A stretch of DNA of 64,000 nucleotides from Paenibacillus sp. LS1 (GCF_026013365.1 NZ_JAPDOE010000013.1:1-64000), one strand, 5' to 3'; counted from the first letter of the stretch, positions 25,947-35,901 are shown. Notes: generated by a model not told the origin, from the letters alone. Program-made: numbers and translations.

Positions 25947-28556
25947 CTAACTTATAAGTTTTTTTAAAACCTCAGAATGAATATCTACTGCTTTTCCGTA
26001 AACATCAGAACCTCTTAACCAAACTCCTGTATCTATTCCTTTATCGATACCACTATATTCTATAACTTCCATAAACGGTTGATTCCAAGATTCCGATACT
26101 GCCTTGATAACAAGAGATCTTAAAGATAAATCTCTATGCTCACTCCACTTGTAAGGCCAATCTTCTAATATATGATAATAACTGCTATCAATAAATATTG
26201 GATTTAAAGTATCATCCTCTAAGATACATGTGCTTTTTCTAAAGGAATTAATTAAGTGCACAGTATCAGTCCAATCCATTTCTCTCACTTGATTGTAAGA
26301 CAAATACCCTGTCAGTGTTTCACATATTGGTAAATCTCCTGTATCACCTCCCAGACAACAGATTATTTGAGCAATTTTTTTGTATACATATATATCATCC
26401 GGGGTACTACTTGACATCAAATCTTGATGCAATCTTGATTGATTACTAACCCATTTCTTTAGATTTGCTTCATCTATAGTAGGTACTCCAACTAATCTAC
26501 TAGCATTACTTATCTCACCTATAAATACTCCACAGATATGATGCATCCTGCTGACATATAATCCTCCACATACTAAGATTCCAAGATCGAATTTATAATT
26601 ATCAGGGGTAATACATGCCCTACCAACTAATTTTCCATTGTTATCCCTAATATCAGTAAAAAATGAACTGATCGTATTAATATGTTCCAATAAATCCATA
26701 GGACAATTAGCCTCAGAAAAACCTGATAATCTTAATAAGATTTTATCTGCGGTCATTTGAGTCCAATCATTTGCAGTAACTATTTTTTCTTCTGTTTTAT
26801 CTTTCTGAACATATAAATCTGTATTTACACAAGGTGCCACCCGTCTACAAACAAAATGTAGCTTTTCAAGATTACTAAGAGCAAATTCTTCATTTTTATT
26901 GAATACAAAATCCTCAAACATTTCATCAATCAAATTATCCACATCGCAATATATTCGAACTTTGGTTCCTGCATCTTTAAACTGTTGGGCTGGTTTATTT
27001 TTAATTAAAATTGGTCTATTTGCTAAACCACTACCAAAGATTAATGAATTTGTTTCTTCAGGACCTTTTCTGATAGACCTCGAAGTAATTTTAACATTGT
27101 CACTAAGCATAAAAGTTGAGAAGAAACCAATACCAAATTTACCGATTGATGAGTAACCTTTTGATAATAAACCTGGGTGTTCATCAATCATTGCACTACT
27201 ACCCCAATATGAAGTGCCAAAATCTAAAAGTTTATTTGTGAGTACATGCTCTGTCATTCCTATACCGTTATCTTCAATCTCAATCCATGTGTCTCCATTG
27301 CTTTCCTCTCCAACTCGTATATACACACTTCCCCAATTTTCATCTCTACCTTCAATTCTCCTTCTAGCTTCAACAGCATCACATGCATTCTGAATCAGTT
27401 CCCTCAACGGTACAATTGAATTTTTTCCGTACAACGCCTCGCCACCCAGTTGTTTTACTAATTTAGGCAGATTGCTTACATGCACATTTGCGTTTACTGG
27501 TAGCCAACCTGATACGCGAACATGTTTTGATAATCTGTCTGGATGCTCAACGCCTTTAACTCCCTTAGCTTGAAAAGGCTCTCTGTTAGTCTCATTTAAC
27601 ATAAGTTCAATTTTCCTTAATTCACTATCAATCATATTTAAATTGTCAAAGGCCAACCACCAAGCACCCATTTCTCTATCTGTAAAGGCTCGTGTCGAAT
27701 TGTATGTAAGTAAACCATTGTTAATAATTGGCCTAGACAATTTATTCTGAAAGTTCCAATGAAGTTGGGCATCTTCATTCGGATTTCTCAGTGCCCACAA
27801 GAATCCAGGTGCTCTTCTATTATCAATATGTGCTACATCAGCAGCTCTTAATAAACAAGCTATTTTTAAAACATCGACTGTCCAATCTGGTGGGAATGAT
27901 ACGGGAGACGATAAGATAATGTCTAATTCTCTACCACACTTCTCAATATCCCACCAGTGACTTGCTGCTATCCTACCTATAACTTCTCCGAAATGATCAA
28001 GTAATTCTATATCTTCTAGAAGTTGATATGTGTTTCCGATCTTTGATTCCCACTTTGTTTCAAGCAACTTCTCTGCATGAATAGCATGAAGTGACCTGAG
28101 TCGATATTCAATAGCACTCTTGGTTATATGATCTGGTGGGCTAGCTCTCTCCTCATCTGTCGGTATCTTTTTCATGTACTCTCTGTACACTAATTCAATG
28201 GTGTCCTGCCATTCTACACCTGATTTTAAATTGTCAGTTCCTTCAACATAGGCAGCCGCTGCCATTCCTAAATCATGTAATAAAATGGAACCTCCAAATA
28301 CAAATGCCTCTACGGGATTTAATTGAATTTGATCTCCAGCTATTAACGAGCCCATCTCCCAGAGTGCACTTAAGTGAGTTACATCATGTACTGTAAAATC
28401 AGGAAGGTCCCTAGCTATTTCTCCAGCAAGAAGGCTAGCATTTTTCTCAAATGCTATTAGTGAAGTGTTCAATCTGTCTATATGCATTTTAGGATTCCAT
28501 AAGTTTTCTATTCCTAGTGACGTCCTCCAGAGAGTACTATCAGTACGATATGTCAT
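25947..28556 (-). CDS. HD-domain plus Hsp90-like (GHKL) ATPase protein
   Basis: 869 residues. The first third has an HD-type metal-hydrolase pattern (FTVHDVTHLSALWEM, GSILLHDLGMAAAAY, then ASHWWDIEKCGRE). From about 370 a GHKL/Hsp90-type ATP-binding fold begins: LRELIQNACDAVEARRR (N box), IEDNGIGMTEHVL (G1) and IGKFGIGFFSTFML (G2). The last 300 residues are not recognised. No membrane segment. AGGAGGATTATAAAT precedes the ATG. The gene is much AT-richer than its neighbours and lies alone between an IS remnant and the AraC gene, so it is probably horizontally acquired. Comparable HD-GHKL proteins appear in variable genome regions; an antiphage or stress role is inference only. Confidence 0.75.
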   Translation of the reverse strand: MTYRTDSTLWRTSLGIENLWNPKMHIDRLNTSLIAFEKNASLLAGEIARDLPDFTVHDVTHLSALWEMGSLIAGDQIQLNPVEAFVFGGSILLHDLGMAAAAYVEGTDNLKSGVEWQDTIELVYREYMKKIPTDEERASPPDHITKSAIEYRLRSLHAIHAEKLLETKWESKIGNTYQLLEDIELLDHFGEVIGRIAASHWWDIEKCGRELDIILSSPVSFPPDWTVDVLKIACLLRAADVAHIDNRRAPGFLWALRNPNEDAQLHWNFQNKLSRPIINNGLLTYNSTRAFTDREMGAWWLAFDNLNMIDSELRKIELMLNETNREPFQAKGVKGVEHPDRLSKHVRVSGWLPVNANVHVSNLPKLVKQLGGEALYGKNSIVPLRELIQNACDAVEARRRIEGRDENWGSVYIRVGEESNGDTWIEIEDNGIGMTEHVLTNKLLDFGTSYWGSSAMIDEHPGLLSKGYSSIGKFGIGFFSTFMLSDNVKITSRSIRKGPEETNSLIFGSGLANRPILIKNKPAQQFKDAGTKVRIYCDVDNLIDEMFEDFVFNKNEEFALSNLEKLHFVCRRVAPCVNTDLYVQKDKTEEKIVTANDWTQMTADKILLRLSGFSEANCPMDLLEHINTISSFFTDIRDNNGKLVGRACITPDNYKFDLGILVCGGLYVSRMHHICGVFIGEISNASRLVGVPTIDEANLKKWVSNQSRLHQDLMSSSTPDDIYVYKKIAQIICCLGGDTGDLPICETLTGYLSYNQVREMDWTDTVHLINSFRKSTCILEDDTLNPIFIDSSYYHILEDWPYKWSEHRDLSLRSLVIKAVSESWNQPFMEVIEYSGIDKGIDTGVWLRGSDVYGKAVDIHSEVLKKLIS

Positions 28557-28702
28557 ATTTATAATCCTCCTGCTCTTTCATGATATATGGATGATATTCG
28601 ATATATTTCTGCATAATCCTCCTAATTTATTTCAATTATCCTACTTGCATATAAGCCCTCCTTATTAACCGTGAATCTAACCCTACTCCGCCATTCATCC
28701 AA

Positions 28703-29632
28703 CTATTCTCGCTCAGGTCGTCCGCTAATGAGCATCGCTTTACACTCATGCTGTGAATGTCTGCTTCGGCGATATGCGCTTGGTGACATGCCATTCAGTT
28801 TATTGAAAATGCGATTGAATTGAGAGAAGCTGGCGAAGCCGCACTGTGCCGCAATCTCGGTGATTTTTTGGTTAGAGTTCAGTAGCATTTGTTGGGCGTT
28901 GCGAATTCGGGTCATTTGAATATACTCGGTAAACGTAAAGCCTGTGACTTTATTAAACTGACGTGATAAATGATGGGCACTTACGAAAAACCGTTTGGAG
29001 ATCTCTTCAAGCGACAACTCATTCTGATAATGGCTGTGAATATACGATGCAATGGCATACATCCGCTGCGCCATAGATGAACCTGTCTCTTCACGAACGT
29101 AGCTATTCTCCGCTGAGTATCGATGGATTGTACAGAGAAACTCAACGAATTTGCTATGAATTGCAACCGATTGAAGTACGGAGGGATTCTGTGAAAGAGC
29201 AAAGATTTCATTTAAAGGAGCCAATACTGCCTGGCGTAGTTCTTCTGTAAATCGGAATATCGGGATGGGTTCATCAAAGATCGAAAACAACTCATTGTAA
29301 TCGCTCTCAAGACCAGGTGTATTACGTGGCATGGCAAAGGTGATCATCAATCGTTTCGGCGGGGCACCCTTCGGATATTGCGTTTTATGCAGCAAAGAAG
29401 GTCGCAGCAGCACGATGTCATACGGCTGCATCTCGTACAAACTGCCTTCTATGATGTGTGCAGCCGTGCGATCCAGAAGAATACAGATTTCATAGAAATC
29501 ATGGAAATGCTGAAATTCCATATTCAGTTCATGAGAGCGCTCATCATAATCCAGATAATAAAAAAGCGAATCTCCAGGCTCGTTCACATGGACCGCATAT
29601 CCCTGCTCGTATGCCAAAATCGATGGTGTCAT
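28703..29632 (-). CDS. AraC family transcriptional regulator
   Basis: 309 residues: an N-terminal cupin-like ligand domain (FQHFHDFYEICILLDR, YEMQPYDIVLLRPSLLH) and two C-terminal helix-turn-helices (LSLEEISKRFFVSAHHLSRQF and ITEIAAQCGFASFSQFNRIF) ending MSPSAYRRSR. I prefer the ATG at 29632 because the GGGGG site is too close to the ATG at 29638. It is divergent from the GH38 gene, with 199 bp between, and most likely activates it in response to a mannoside. Confidence 0.9.
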   Translation of the reverse strand: MTPSILAYEQGYAVHVNEPGDSLFYYLDYDERSHELNMEFQHFHDFYEICILLDRTAAHIIEGSLYEMQPYDIVLLRPSLLHKTQYPKGAPPKRLMITFAMPRNTPGLESDYNELFSIFDEPIPIFRFTEELRQAVLAPLNEIFALSQNPSVLQSVAIHSKFVEFLCTIHRYSAENSYVREETGSSMAQRMYAIASYIHSHYQNELSLEEISKRFFVSAHHLSRQFNKVTGFTFTEYIQMTRIRNAQQMLLNSNQKITEIAAQCGFASFSQFNRIFNKLNGMSPSAYRRSRHSQHECKAMLISGRPERE

Positions 29633-29755
29633 GGACATGCCCCCTATCCCGATTCTAATGAGATTATTTTAGCATGAAATGCAATAAAAAGACGTTATTT
29701 TCAGCATACAATACGTAGTTTCGCCCATTTCTCTTTTGGTATGATAAAGTTAATA

Positions 29756-29770
29756 TGTTAGCGCTTGCAA
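29756..29770 (-). promoter_or_regulatory. cre site (CcpA) upstream of alpha-mannosidase
   Basis: The minus strand reads TTGCAAGCGCTAACA, matching all positions of the cre consensus WTGNAANCGNWNNCW. It lies in the divergent AraC/GH38 intergenic region, 62 bp before the mannosidase ATG, indicating catabolite control. Confidence 0.75.
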
Positions 29771-29831
29771 TATTCTCGCTCCAACAACGACTACAGCCTG
29801 TACTTACTACAAACCAAGGTGGGAAACCAAC

Positions 29832-32800
29832 ATGAAAATGAATTCCTTGTATACTCGGATCCATACCATTGTGAAACACTTGGAACGTGCACGACTGACC
29901 TCAAAGACATATATACCGGAGCTTTATCATAAAGAAAGTGGTTACCATTCCTGGGAGCTCGTCCATGAGGACCCTTCTTCCTGGAACGTATTCCGTAAAG
30001 GTGATGGTTGGGGTGGAAAAGATGTACACAGCTGCTTCAAAACCCGCATTCAAATTCCGGATCATCTGGAAGGAAAAAAAGTTGTTTGTACCATCGTCAC
30101 CGGTGCTGATGATATCTGGAACTATGATAATCCGCAATTTCTGGCATTCCTCAATGGGGAACTAATCTGCGGTCTGGATGTGAATCATACGGAAATTGAC
30201 CTGACACCTGCTGCGGTAAAAGGTGAAGAATTCGAACTGGCACTATATGCGTACTGTAGTACTTCGGCAGCGGATGTTTTTCTGAATGTATATATTGCCG
30301 AGCATCATCAGCCTGTCACGGATTTATATTACGATCTTAAGGCTGCACTCGATGCCGCGGATCTACTGCGTGAGGACGATCTCGAGCGGCTGAAGCTGAT
30401 TGAACATCTGAACAAGGCGGTAAATCTACTGGATTTGCGCCAAGAGAATAGTACTGCTTTTCATGCGTCGGTGTTAGAAGCCCGCCAATCTCTGCAAGAT
30501 CATGTCTATGGTGATATCCGCCCTGCTGGTGATCACATCCCTACCGTGCACTGTATCGGTCATACTCATATTGATGTGGCATGGCTATGGACACTTGATC
30601 AGACGCGGGAGAAGGTCATTCGCAGCTTCGCGAGTGTATTGTATCTAATGGACAAGTTCCCAGAGTATACTTTCATGTCCTCGCAACCCCAGTTATATGC
30701 ATACCTGAAAGCAGACTACCCGTCTCTATATGAGAAAATCAAGGAAAAGGTGGCCGAAGGCCGCTGGGAAGCGGAAGGTTCGATGTGGCTGGAGGCCGAT
30801 TGTAACCTGATTTCGGGTGAATCCATGATCCGTCAGATTATCTACGGCAAACGTTTCTTCAAGGAAGAATTCGGCGTGGAGAACCGTGTGCTCTGGCTGC
30901 CAGATGTATTTGGTTATAGTGCAGCGATGCCGCAGATTATGCGCAAGAGCGGCATTGATTATTTTATGACAACCAAAATTGCCTGGAATGATACAAACCA
31001 GATTCCGAACGATACGATGTACTGGAGAGGAATCGACGGATCAGAGGTCCTGACCCACTTTATCACAGCAACAGACTATGACAAACATCCTGATTTCAGG
31101 CAGCGTCGCTTCGAAACAACTTATAATGGACGGTTTAATGCTTCGCAAGTAAAAGGCACGTGGCAGCGATACCAAAACAAAAACATCAATGCAGATGTCC
31201 TGCAATGTTTCGGATTCGGAGATGGCGGCGGCGGACCAACCGAAGAGATGCTGGAGCATGGCAGACGACTTGATGTCGGATTGCCGGGTGTACCTGCGGT
31301 GAAACGTACCTTTGTACGCGAGTTTTTCGAGAAGTTGGAGCAAAATCTGGCGGATGTTCCTTCCGTTCCCCGCTGGTCGGGTGAGCTGTATCTGGAGTAT
31401 CACCGGGGTACCTACACTTCTATGGCCCGCAACAAACGGTTTAACCGTCATAGCGAATTTGCGCTGGCCGATGCCGAGCTGTATTCCATGATTCATCGTG
31501 AAGCGGATGCACAAGCGGTCTACCCGACCGATGCACTGGAGCACGCATGGAAGCTGACGATGCTGAATCAGTTCCATGACATTCTGCCCGGCAGCTCTAT
31601 TGAGCAGGTCTATGTGGACTCCAAAGAGCAATATGAAGAGGTCATTCATGTCACGGATGAACTGAAGAACAGCGCCCTGAACGGGATTGTGAGCAGCATT
31701 ACGTCTGACGGTGAAGCCATTGTTGTATTCAACACGACCGGCTTCGAGCGGACGGATGTGGTTGAACTGCCTTCTTTTGCGAAAAAAGTGACCGTCTACG
31801 ATGGAGATCGCCCTGTAGCGAGCCAGCGTACACCGGATGGTGGACTGGTATTCCTGGCTGAAAATGTACCGGCATCGGGATATAAAACCTTCCGGATCGT
31901 GCCGGATCTAGCCACCGAACTGGGTGCTGGCGTGTCGGTTGCACAGTGGGAATCGGAACAACGCCACATTCAGACGCCTTGGTATGATATTCACCTGAAT
32001 GAATCTGCCGAGTTCGTATCGGTCTGGGACAAATTAGAGGGCCGTGAGTTGCTCCAGCCTGGGAAACGCGGCAACGTTCTGCAAGTATTCGAGGATCGAC
32101 CTGCGGAATACGAGGCATGGAACATTGACGATTATTATGAAGAGCACATGTGGGAGATCAGCGATTTGCAGTCGCTGGAGTGGGTTGAAAGCGGGCCGGT
32201 ACGTTCTGTGCTTCAAGTGAAGCGACAGTTCCTGGACTCGGTCATTGAGCAAACGATCATTTTCTACGCGCATACACGCCGGATTGATTTCCGTACGTTT
32301 GTGGACTGGAAGCAGGAACATTTGCTGCTGAAAGCCGCCTTCCCGCTCGATATCTGGAGTGAGAAAGCAGTCTACGAAATCCAGTACGGCAACGTTGAGC
32401 GTGCTACCCACCGTAATACGAGCTGGGATCAAGCCCGGTTTGAAGTATGCGGACAGAAGTGGGCCGATCTGGCGGAGAACGGGTACGGTGCTGCTCTCCT
32501 GAATGACTGCAAATACGGATATGATATTCATAACTCGGTAATGCGACTGTCGCTGATCAAGAGCGCTACGTATCCCAATGAGAACGCCGACAAAGAACAG
32601 CATGTATTCACATACTCCCTCTATCCGCACAAAGGAGACTTCCGTGAGGGACGTGTCATCCAAGCTGCTTACGATATCAACCGTCCTTTGGTTGCCCGTG
32701 AGATTGCATCGCAAACCGGCACGCTACCTGGGGTGTGGTCACTCGCATCGGTTGATCAGGAGAATGTCGTGTTAGAGGTTATCAAAAAAGCCGAGAACAA

Positions 32801-33002
32801 CGATGATATGATCATCCGAGTCTACGAAGCTCATGGCCGCCGCAGTCGGGCTTCCCTTCAACTGGCTGAAGTATCAAGTGCTACGGCATATGCCTGTGAT
32901 CTGTTGGAAAATAACGAAGCGGAATGCATCGTGGAAAATGATCGGATTTCTTTTGATATCAAACCGTACGAGATTCTAACCTTCCGAATTCCAAGAGCGT
33001 AG
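29832..33002 (+). CDS. alpha-mannosidase, glycoside hydrolase family 38
   Basis: 1056-residue GH38 enzyme. After an N-terminal sandwich, the metal-dependent catalytic domain opens with HCIGHTHIDVAWLWTLDQ (zinc ligands His246 and Asp248). The predicted nucleophile Asp358 lies in LWLPDVFGYSAAMPQIM; DILPGSSIEQVY is also diagnostic. The C-terminal half is beta-rich as usual. No signal peptide, so it trims imported or recycled mannosides in the cytoplasm. AAGGTGGG precedes the ATG. Divergent from an AraC gene and under a cre site; terminator at 33050-33092. Confidence 0.93.
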   Translation: MKMNSLYTRIHTIVKHLERARLTSKTYIPELYHKESGYHSWELVHEDPSSWNVFRKGDGWGGKDVHSCFKTRIQIPDHLEGKKVVCTIVTGADDIWNYDNPQFLAFLNGELICGLDVNHTEIDLTPAAVKGEEFELALYAYCSTSAADVFLNVYIAEHHQPVTDLYYDLKAALDAADLLREDDLERLKLIEHLNKAVNLLDLRQENSTAFHASVLEARQSLQDHVYGDIRPAGDHIPTVHCIGHTHIDVAWLWTLDQTREKVIRSFASVLYLMDKFPEYTFMSSQPQLYAYLKADYPSLYEKIKEKVAEGRWEAEGSMWLEADCNLISGESMIRQIIYGKRFFKEEFGVENRVLWLPDVFGYSAAMPQIMRKSGIDYFMTTKIAWNDTNQIPNDTMYWRGIDGSEVLTHFITATDYDKHPDFRQRRFETTYNGRFNASQVKGTWQRYQNKNINADVLQCFGFGDGGGGPTEEMLEHGRRLDVGLPGVPAVKRTFVREFFEKLEQNLADVPSVPRWSGELYLEYHRGTYTSMARNKRFNRHSEFALADAELYSMIHREADAQAVYPTDALEHAWKLTMLNQFHDILPGSSIEQVYVDSKEQYEEVIHVTDELKNSALNGIVSSITSDGEAIVVFNTTGFERTDVVELPSFAKKVTVYDGDRPVASQRTPDGGLVFLAENVPASGYKTFRIVPDLATELGAGVSVAQWESEQRHIQTPWYDIHLNESAEFVSVWDKLEGRELLQPGKRGNVLQVFEDRPAEYEAWNIDDYYEEHMWEISDLQSLEWVESGPVRSVLQVKRQFLDSVIEQTIIFYAHTRRIDFRTFVDWKQEHLLLKAAFPLDIWSEKAVYEIQYGNVERATHRNTSWDQARFEVCGQKWADLAENGYGAALLNDCKYGYDIHNSVMRLSLIKSATYPNENADKEQHVFTYSLYPHKGDFREGRVIQAAYDINRPLVAREIASQTGTLPGVWSLASVDQENVVLEVIKKAENNDDMIIRVYEAHGRRSRASLQLAEVSSATAYACDLLENNEAECIVENDRISFDIKPYEILTFRIPRA

Positions 33003-33049
33003 CGGGTACATTTATCGGTAAGTTATGTAGCCATAGCCGTTCATATTAC

Positions 33050-33092
33050 GGGTGCTTCCTTTCATTCATGATAGGGGCACTCTTTTTCTTTT
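33050..33092 (+). terminator. terminator of alpha-mannosidase gene
   Basis: GTGC (33052-33055) with flanking bases pairs with GCAC (33077-33080), followed by CTCTTTTTCTTTTT. The stem is interrupted, but the T tract is strong. The remaining 33093-33218 shows no gene. Confidence 0.6.
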
Positions 33093-33218
33093 TACTATAC
33101 TCCCTATCCCTGAATGTACAAAAACACCCCCGGAACAACATCGGTAGAGACAGCAGGCTTTACCATGTTTATTCACAGGAGTTTCTGATCACAGATGATA
33201 GATTATACAGCAACCAAT

Positions 33219-33755
33219 TTAGCCAGTGGTTACGTTGGCCTTAAAATTCTTCGGATGCAACTCAATCTGATTCAGACTCGGCGCTACCCCCGTCTCCTTA
33301 ATCAGGCGTTCATTATGCTCGGGCAGGAAATTGCTCACTCCAATGGATCGGATATATCCGCGTTTTTTCGCTTCAATTAGAGCCTGCCATGCCTCCACGT
33401 ACACATCCTTTTTGGGATTAGGCCAGTGAATTAGGTAGAGGTCGTAATAATCCAGGTCGGCTCTATACAGGGATTCCTGAATCGCCACGAGTGCTTTATC
33501 ATGAGTGTGATAGCGCCCCGGTAGCTTCGAGGAAATCAGCAGTTCTTCTCTGGCGACGGAGCTCTGCTTGATTGCTTTGCCCACTGTTGCCTCATTCTCA
33601 TAGTTATATGCCGTATCAATTAACCGATAACCCACATCCATCGCGGATGCGATCGATTTAACGCCTTCTTCACCTTTTAAACTATAGGTACCAAATCCAA
33701 TTGCAGGTACTTTCAAGCCATCGTTCAATGTATATTCCGGAATGTGATGATTCAT
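33219..33755 (-). pseudogene. aldo/keto reductase, C-terminally truncated
   Basis: 178 residues, against about 275-280 for the family. The N-terminal two thirds are intact: IGFGTYSLKGEEG, LIDTAYNYENEATVG (catalytic Asp and Tyr), LISSKLPG (Lys), YLIHWPNP (His), SIGVSNFLPEH and LNQIELHP. After that, the usual strand with NADP contacts is replaced by NFKANVTTG and a stop. It lacks most of the cofactor-binding end, so it is likely inactive. Start ATG at 33755 with AAAGGAG. The missing part is not found downstream. Confidence 0.75.
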
Positions 33756-33930
33756 GTGAGAACTCTCCTTTGCCAAAAGGTTAGATTTTCGTCCCGAGAT
33801 TAGACTGTAAGAAATTGATCGTCCTCTCGTTATTCTACCCCTTCACGCCGGCTTGAATCAATGGAACCCCTCTACATCTAAGCTATCCAATAAGACTTCA
33901 ACTCGGTGGACCTATCACAGACATATAAAC

Positions 33931-34917
33931 TTATTTTCCATCTCCTACAATTAAATCTGTAATGATGTCTAACTGTTTCTCTACCGCAATAGGGTCACTC
34001 GGAAGGAACTGATCAAAGTTAATGGAGTACACGTGACCCGCTTTCCCGGCTGGTGAGGCATCGATCAACTTTTGCACATCCTTGAGTTTGTCCTCAGCTC
34101 CCTCATTCACGGCCAGGAACAGACGGTCACCGATAAACTCGGGAATGACCTCGGTCGAAATCTCCCACGTTTCTCCGTGAATGACGTCCGACTCTACCTT
34201 GGCCGCTGGCTTCAACCCAAGATATTTATAAATAATGTTGCCCCCCATATTGGTATCTCCGTATACAAAAAGAGCATCTGGACGTACGTTTAATATAGAG
34301 AACGTTTCATCCGCACGAACATAAGGGCTGATTTTGGCTTTGTACTCTGCAATTTTGGCTGTAAACTTCTCATTCCACTGCTTCGCTTCTTCCTGTTTTC
34401 CGAGAATATCCCCAAACATCTCTATATCTTTGATGGGTTCATTGTTCTGCTCGATCACAATGGTTGGAGCAATCTTACTCAGCGCTTCATATCCGCCCTC
34501 CGTGAGCTCGGCAAATGTAGGCGTTGTTACAATCAAGTCGGGTTGCAGGGACAAAATTTTCTCCGCATCCGGCGGAACGCCAACATCGGTAATCCCTGTT
34601 TTGTCACTAATATGTGGATTATCTAAAATATATGTCGTTGTGCCAACCGGCTTCACCCCAAGCGCCATTAACTCACCCAAGTGATAGAAGCTGACGACTC
34701 GCTGTGGATTCACAGGAATCTCGGTTTCGCCTTTCAGATGTTTATACATCCGCGTTTCCGTAGCTGCGCTGTCTGTAGTTACAGCAGTAGTCGTATCTGA
34801 TGAAGCTGGCTGGGAAGCCGCTGCTCCTGGAGTACTGCTTGTCTGGCATGCACTTAGAAGCAAGGATGAACATAATAACATCATCGCCCCAAAGGCCGGT
34901 CGTGAAAATCTAAACAT
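33931..34917 (-). CDS. alternative internal product: siderophore-binding lipoprotein
   Basis: The internal ATG at 34917 (MFRFSRPAFGAMMLL) has AAGGGG eight bases upstream and starts a textbook signal peptide with lipobox LLSAC, cleaved before Cys. The 328-residue product is a class III (FeuA/FepB-like) binding lipoprotein for ferric siderophore uptake. A Fur-like palindrome lies just upstream, inside the AraC frame, so this ORF may have its own iron-regulated promoter. No permease or ATPase gene is adjacent; it probably uses one encoded elsewhere. Confidence 0.6.
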   Translation of the reverse strand: MFRFSRPAFGAMMLLCSSLLLSACQTSSTPGAAASQPASSDTTTAVTTDSAATETRMYKHLKGETEIPVNPQRVVSFYHLGELMALGVKPVGTTTYILDNPHISDKTGITDVGVPPDAEKILSLQPDLIVTTPTFAELTEGGYEALSKIAPTIVIEQNNEPIKDIEMFGDILGKQEEAKQWNEKFTAKIAEYKAKISPYVRADETFSILNVRPDALFVYGDTNMGGNIIYKYLGLKPAAKVESDVIHGETWEISTEVIPEFIGDRLFLAVNEGAEDKLKDVQKLIDASPAGKAGHVYSINFDQFLPSDPIAVEKQLDIITDLIVGDGK

Positions 34918-35850
34918 GGATGTGTCCCCTTCCCTAATCCGTTGATAATAAGTCTCATTCTCATTATGAGAACCGGAGTTAAGGGTTACAATAGACGATT
35001 CTAACCCGCGTAATGGATTATACTGAACCTGGATCTTTTGATGATGTTCCGCACGAAACTGAAGTGGCGATAATCCGGTATGCTTTTTGAACAAGCGACT
35101 GAAATAATACACATCTGCATAACCTACGTTGCTCGCGATTTCCTGGATACGGGCCTCGGACCTTAGAAGGTACTGCTTTGATTTGTGAACGCGCATATGA
35201 ATAAGATATTCAATGGGTCCTAGTCCAATCTGGTTTTTGAACAAACGGGATAAATAGCTGGCGCTGCAATGGTATCTCTTGGCTAGTTCCTCGGCTGTAA
35301 TCGGCTCGCTATAGTGATCGTGAATATAGTGGATTGCCTCAGTGACGATGTTGGGCCTGCCGCTTTCCTTTTTGGCCGATGTCTTAATCTGTTGCCGCAT
35401 GACTTCGTACACCAATGGAAGAAAGACCGACTGCGCCTGTAACTTGTCTATGGAAGCGGGTTCTTGCCACAAACGGTTCATAGCTTCACACTTTTCCTGG
35501 ACAGGGAGTACTGCATAAGGGGCAAACCCATACGTCACCTGAAAGCTCTCCCGATCTACCAGGGATGCACACTCCGCTGTATATAAAATCAGATAGCAGG
35601 CAAAGTCCTGACCCAGCGGCACAATACTCAGCTCAGCATCTGCTCCCCCATGTAATATGTAAGATGAACGGGTCTGGTAGACCTCGCCCGATATGCTCAC
35701 CCTAGCCTCTCCATGAGTAATGATTAAGAAAAAGTTGGTATGCGACACATAGTGAGCAGGAACCGTTCCATGCTCCGCACGATAATGCCGAATATCCAGC
35801 AATCTAACGGCAGTTCGGCTCCACCGTTCGATATGGGCTTCCCAATCCAT
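33931..35850 (-). CDS. AraC regulator fused in frame to iron-siderophore binding lipoprotein
   Basis: 639-residue reading frame. Residues 1-280 are an AraC-type regulator: sensor part, then ITAEELAKRYHCSASYLSRLF and IQEIASNVGYADVYYFSRLF ending SPLQFRAEHH. Then about 35 low-complexity residues translate what looks like an intergenic region with a Fur-like box. A lipoprotein signal with lipobox LLSAC follows, then a siderophore-type ABC binding protein (NPQRVVSFYHLGELMALGVKPVG, EKILSLQPDLIVTT). In Bacilli such pairs (Btr-FeuA type) are separate genes; here no stop separates them. The start ATG at 35850 has GGGGGG seven bases upstream. Either a stop was lost or a second internal start gives the lipoprotein. 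Confidence 0.75.
   Translation of the reverse strand: MDWEAHIERWSRTAVRLLDIRHYRAEHGTVPAHYVSHTNFFLIITHGEARVSISGEVYQTRSSYILHGGADAELSIVPLGQDFACYLILYTAECASLVDRESFQVTYGFAPYAVLPVQEKCEAMNRLWQEPASIDKLQAQSVFLPLVYEVMRQQIKTSAKKESGRPNIVTEAIHYIHDHYSEPITAEELAKRYHCSASYLSRLFKNQIGLGPIEYLIHMRVHKSKQYLLRSEARIQEIASNVGYADVYYFSRLFKKHTGLSPLQFRAEHHQKIQVQYNPLRGLESSIVTLNSGSHNENETYYQRIREGDTSMFRFSRPAFGAMMLLCSSLLLSACQTSSTPGAAASQPASSDTTTAVTTDSAATETRMYKHLKGETEIPVNPQRVVSFYHLGELMALGVKPVGTTTYILDNPHISDKTGITDVGVPPDAEKILSLQPDLIVTTPTFAELTEGGYEALSKIAPTIVIEQNNEPIKDIEMFGDILGKQEEAKQWNEKFTAKIAEYKAKISPYVRADETFSILNVRPDALFVYGDTNMGGNIIYKYLGLKPAAKVESDVIHGETWEISTEVIPEFIGDRLFLAVNEGAEDKLKDVQKLIDASPAGKAGHVYSINFDQFLPSDPIAVEKQLDIITDLIVGDGK
34942..34972 (-). 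promoter_or_regulatory. Fur-box-like palindrome inside the fused reading frame
   Basis: The minus strand reads TTCTCATAATGAGAATGAG followed by ACTTATTATCA: overlapping TGAGAAT/ATTATCA-type half-sites, as in Gram-positive Fur boxes. It is 25 bp upstream of the internal lipoprotein ATG and translates as the HNENETYYQ stretch of the fused frame. Confidence 0.55.
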
Positions 35851-35901
35851 ACACGTTCCCCCCACTTCTCTCTTTTAAAATATGCCTATTATATCACAGA
35901 C

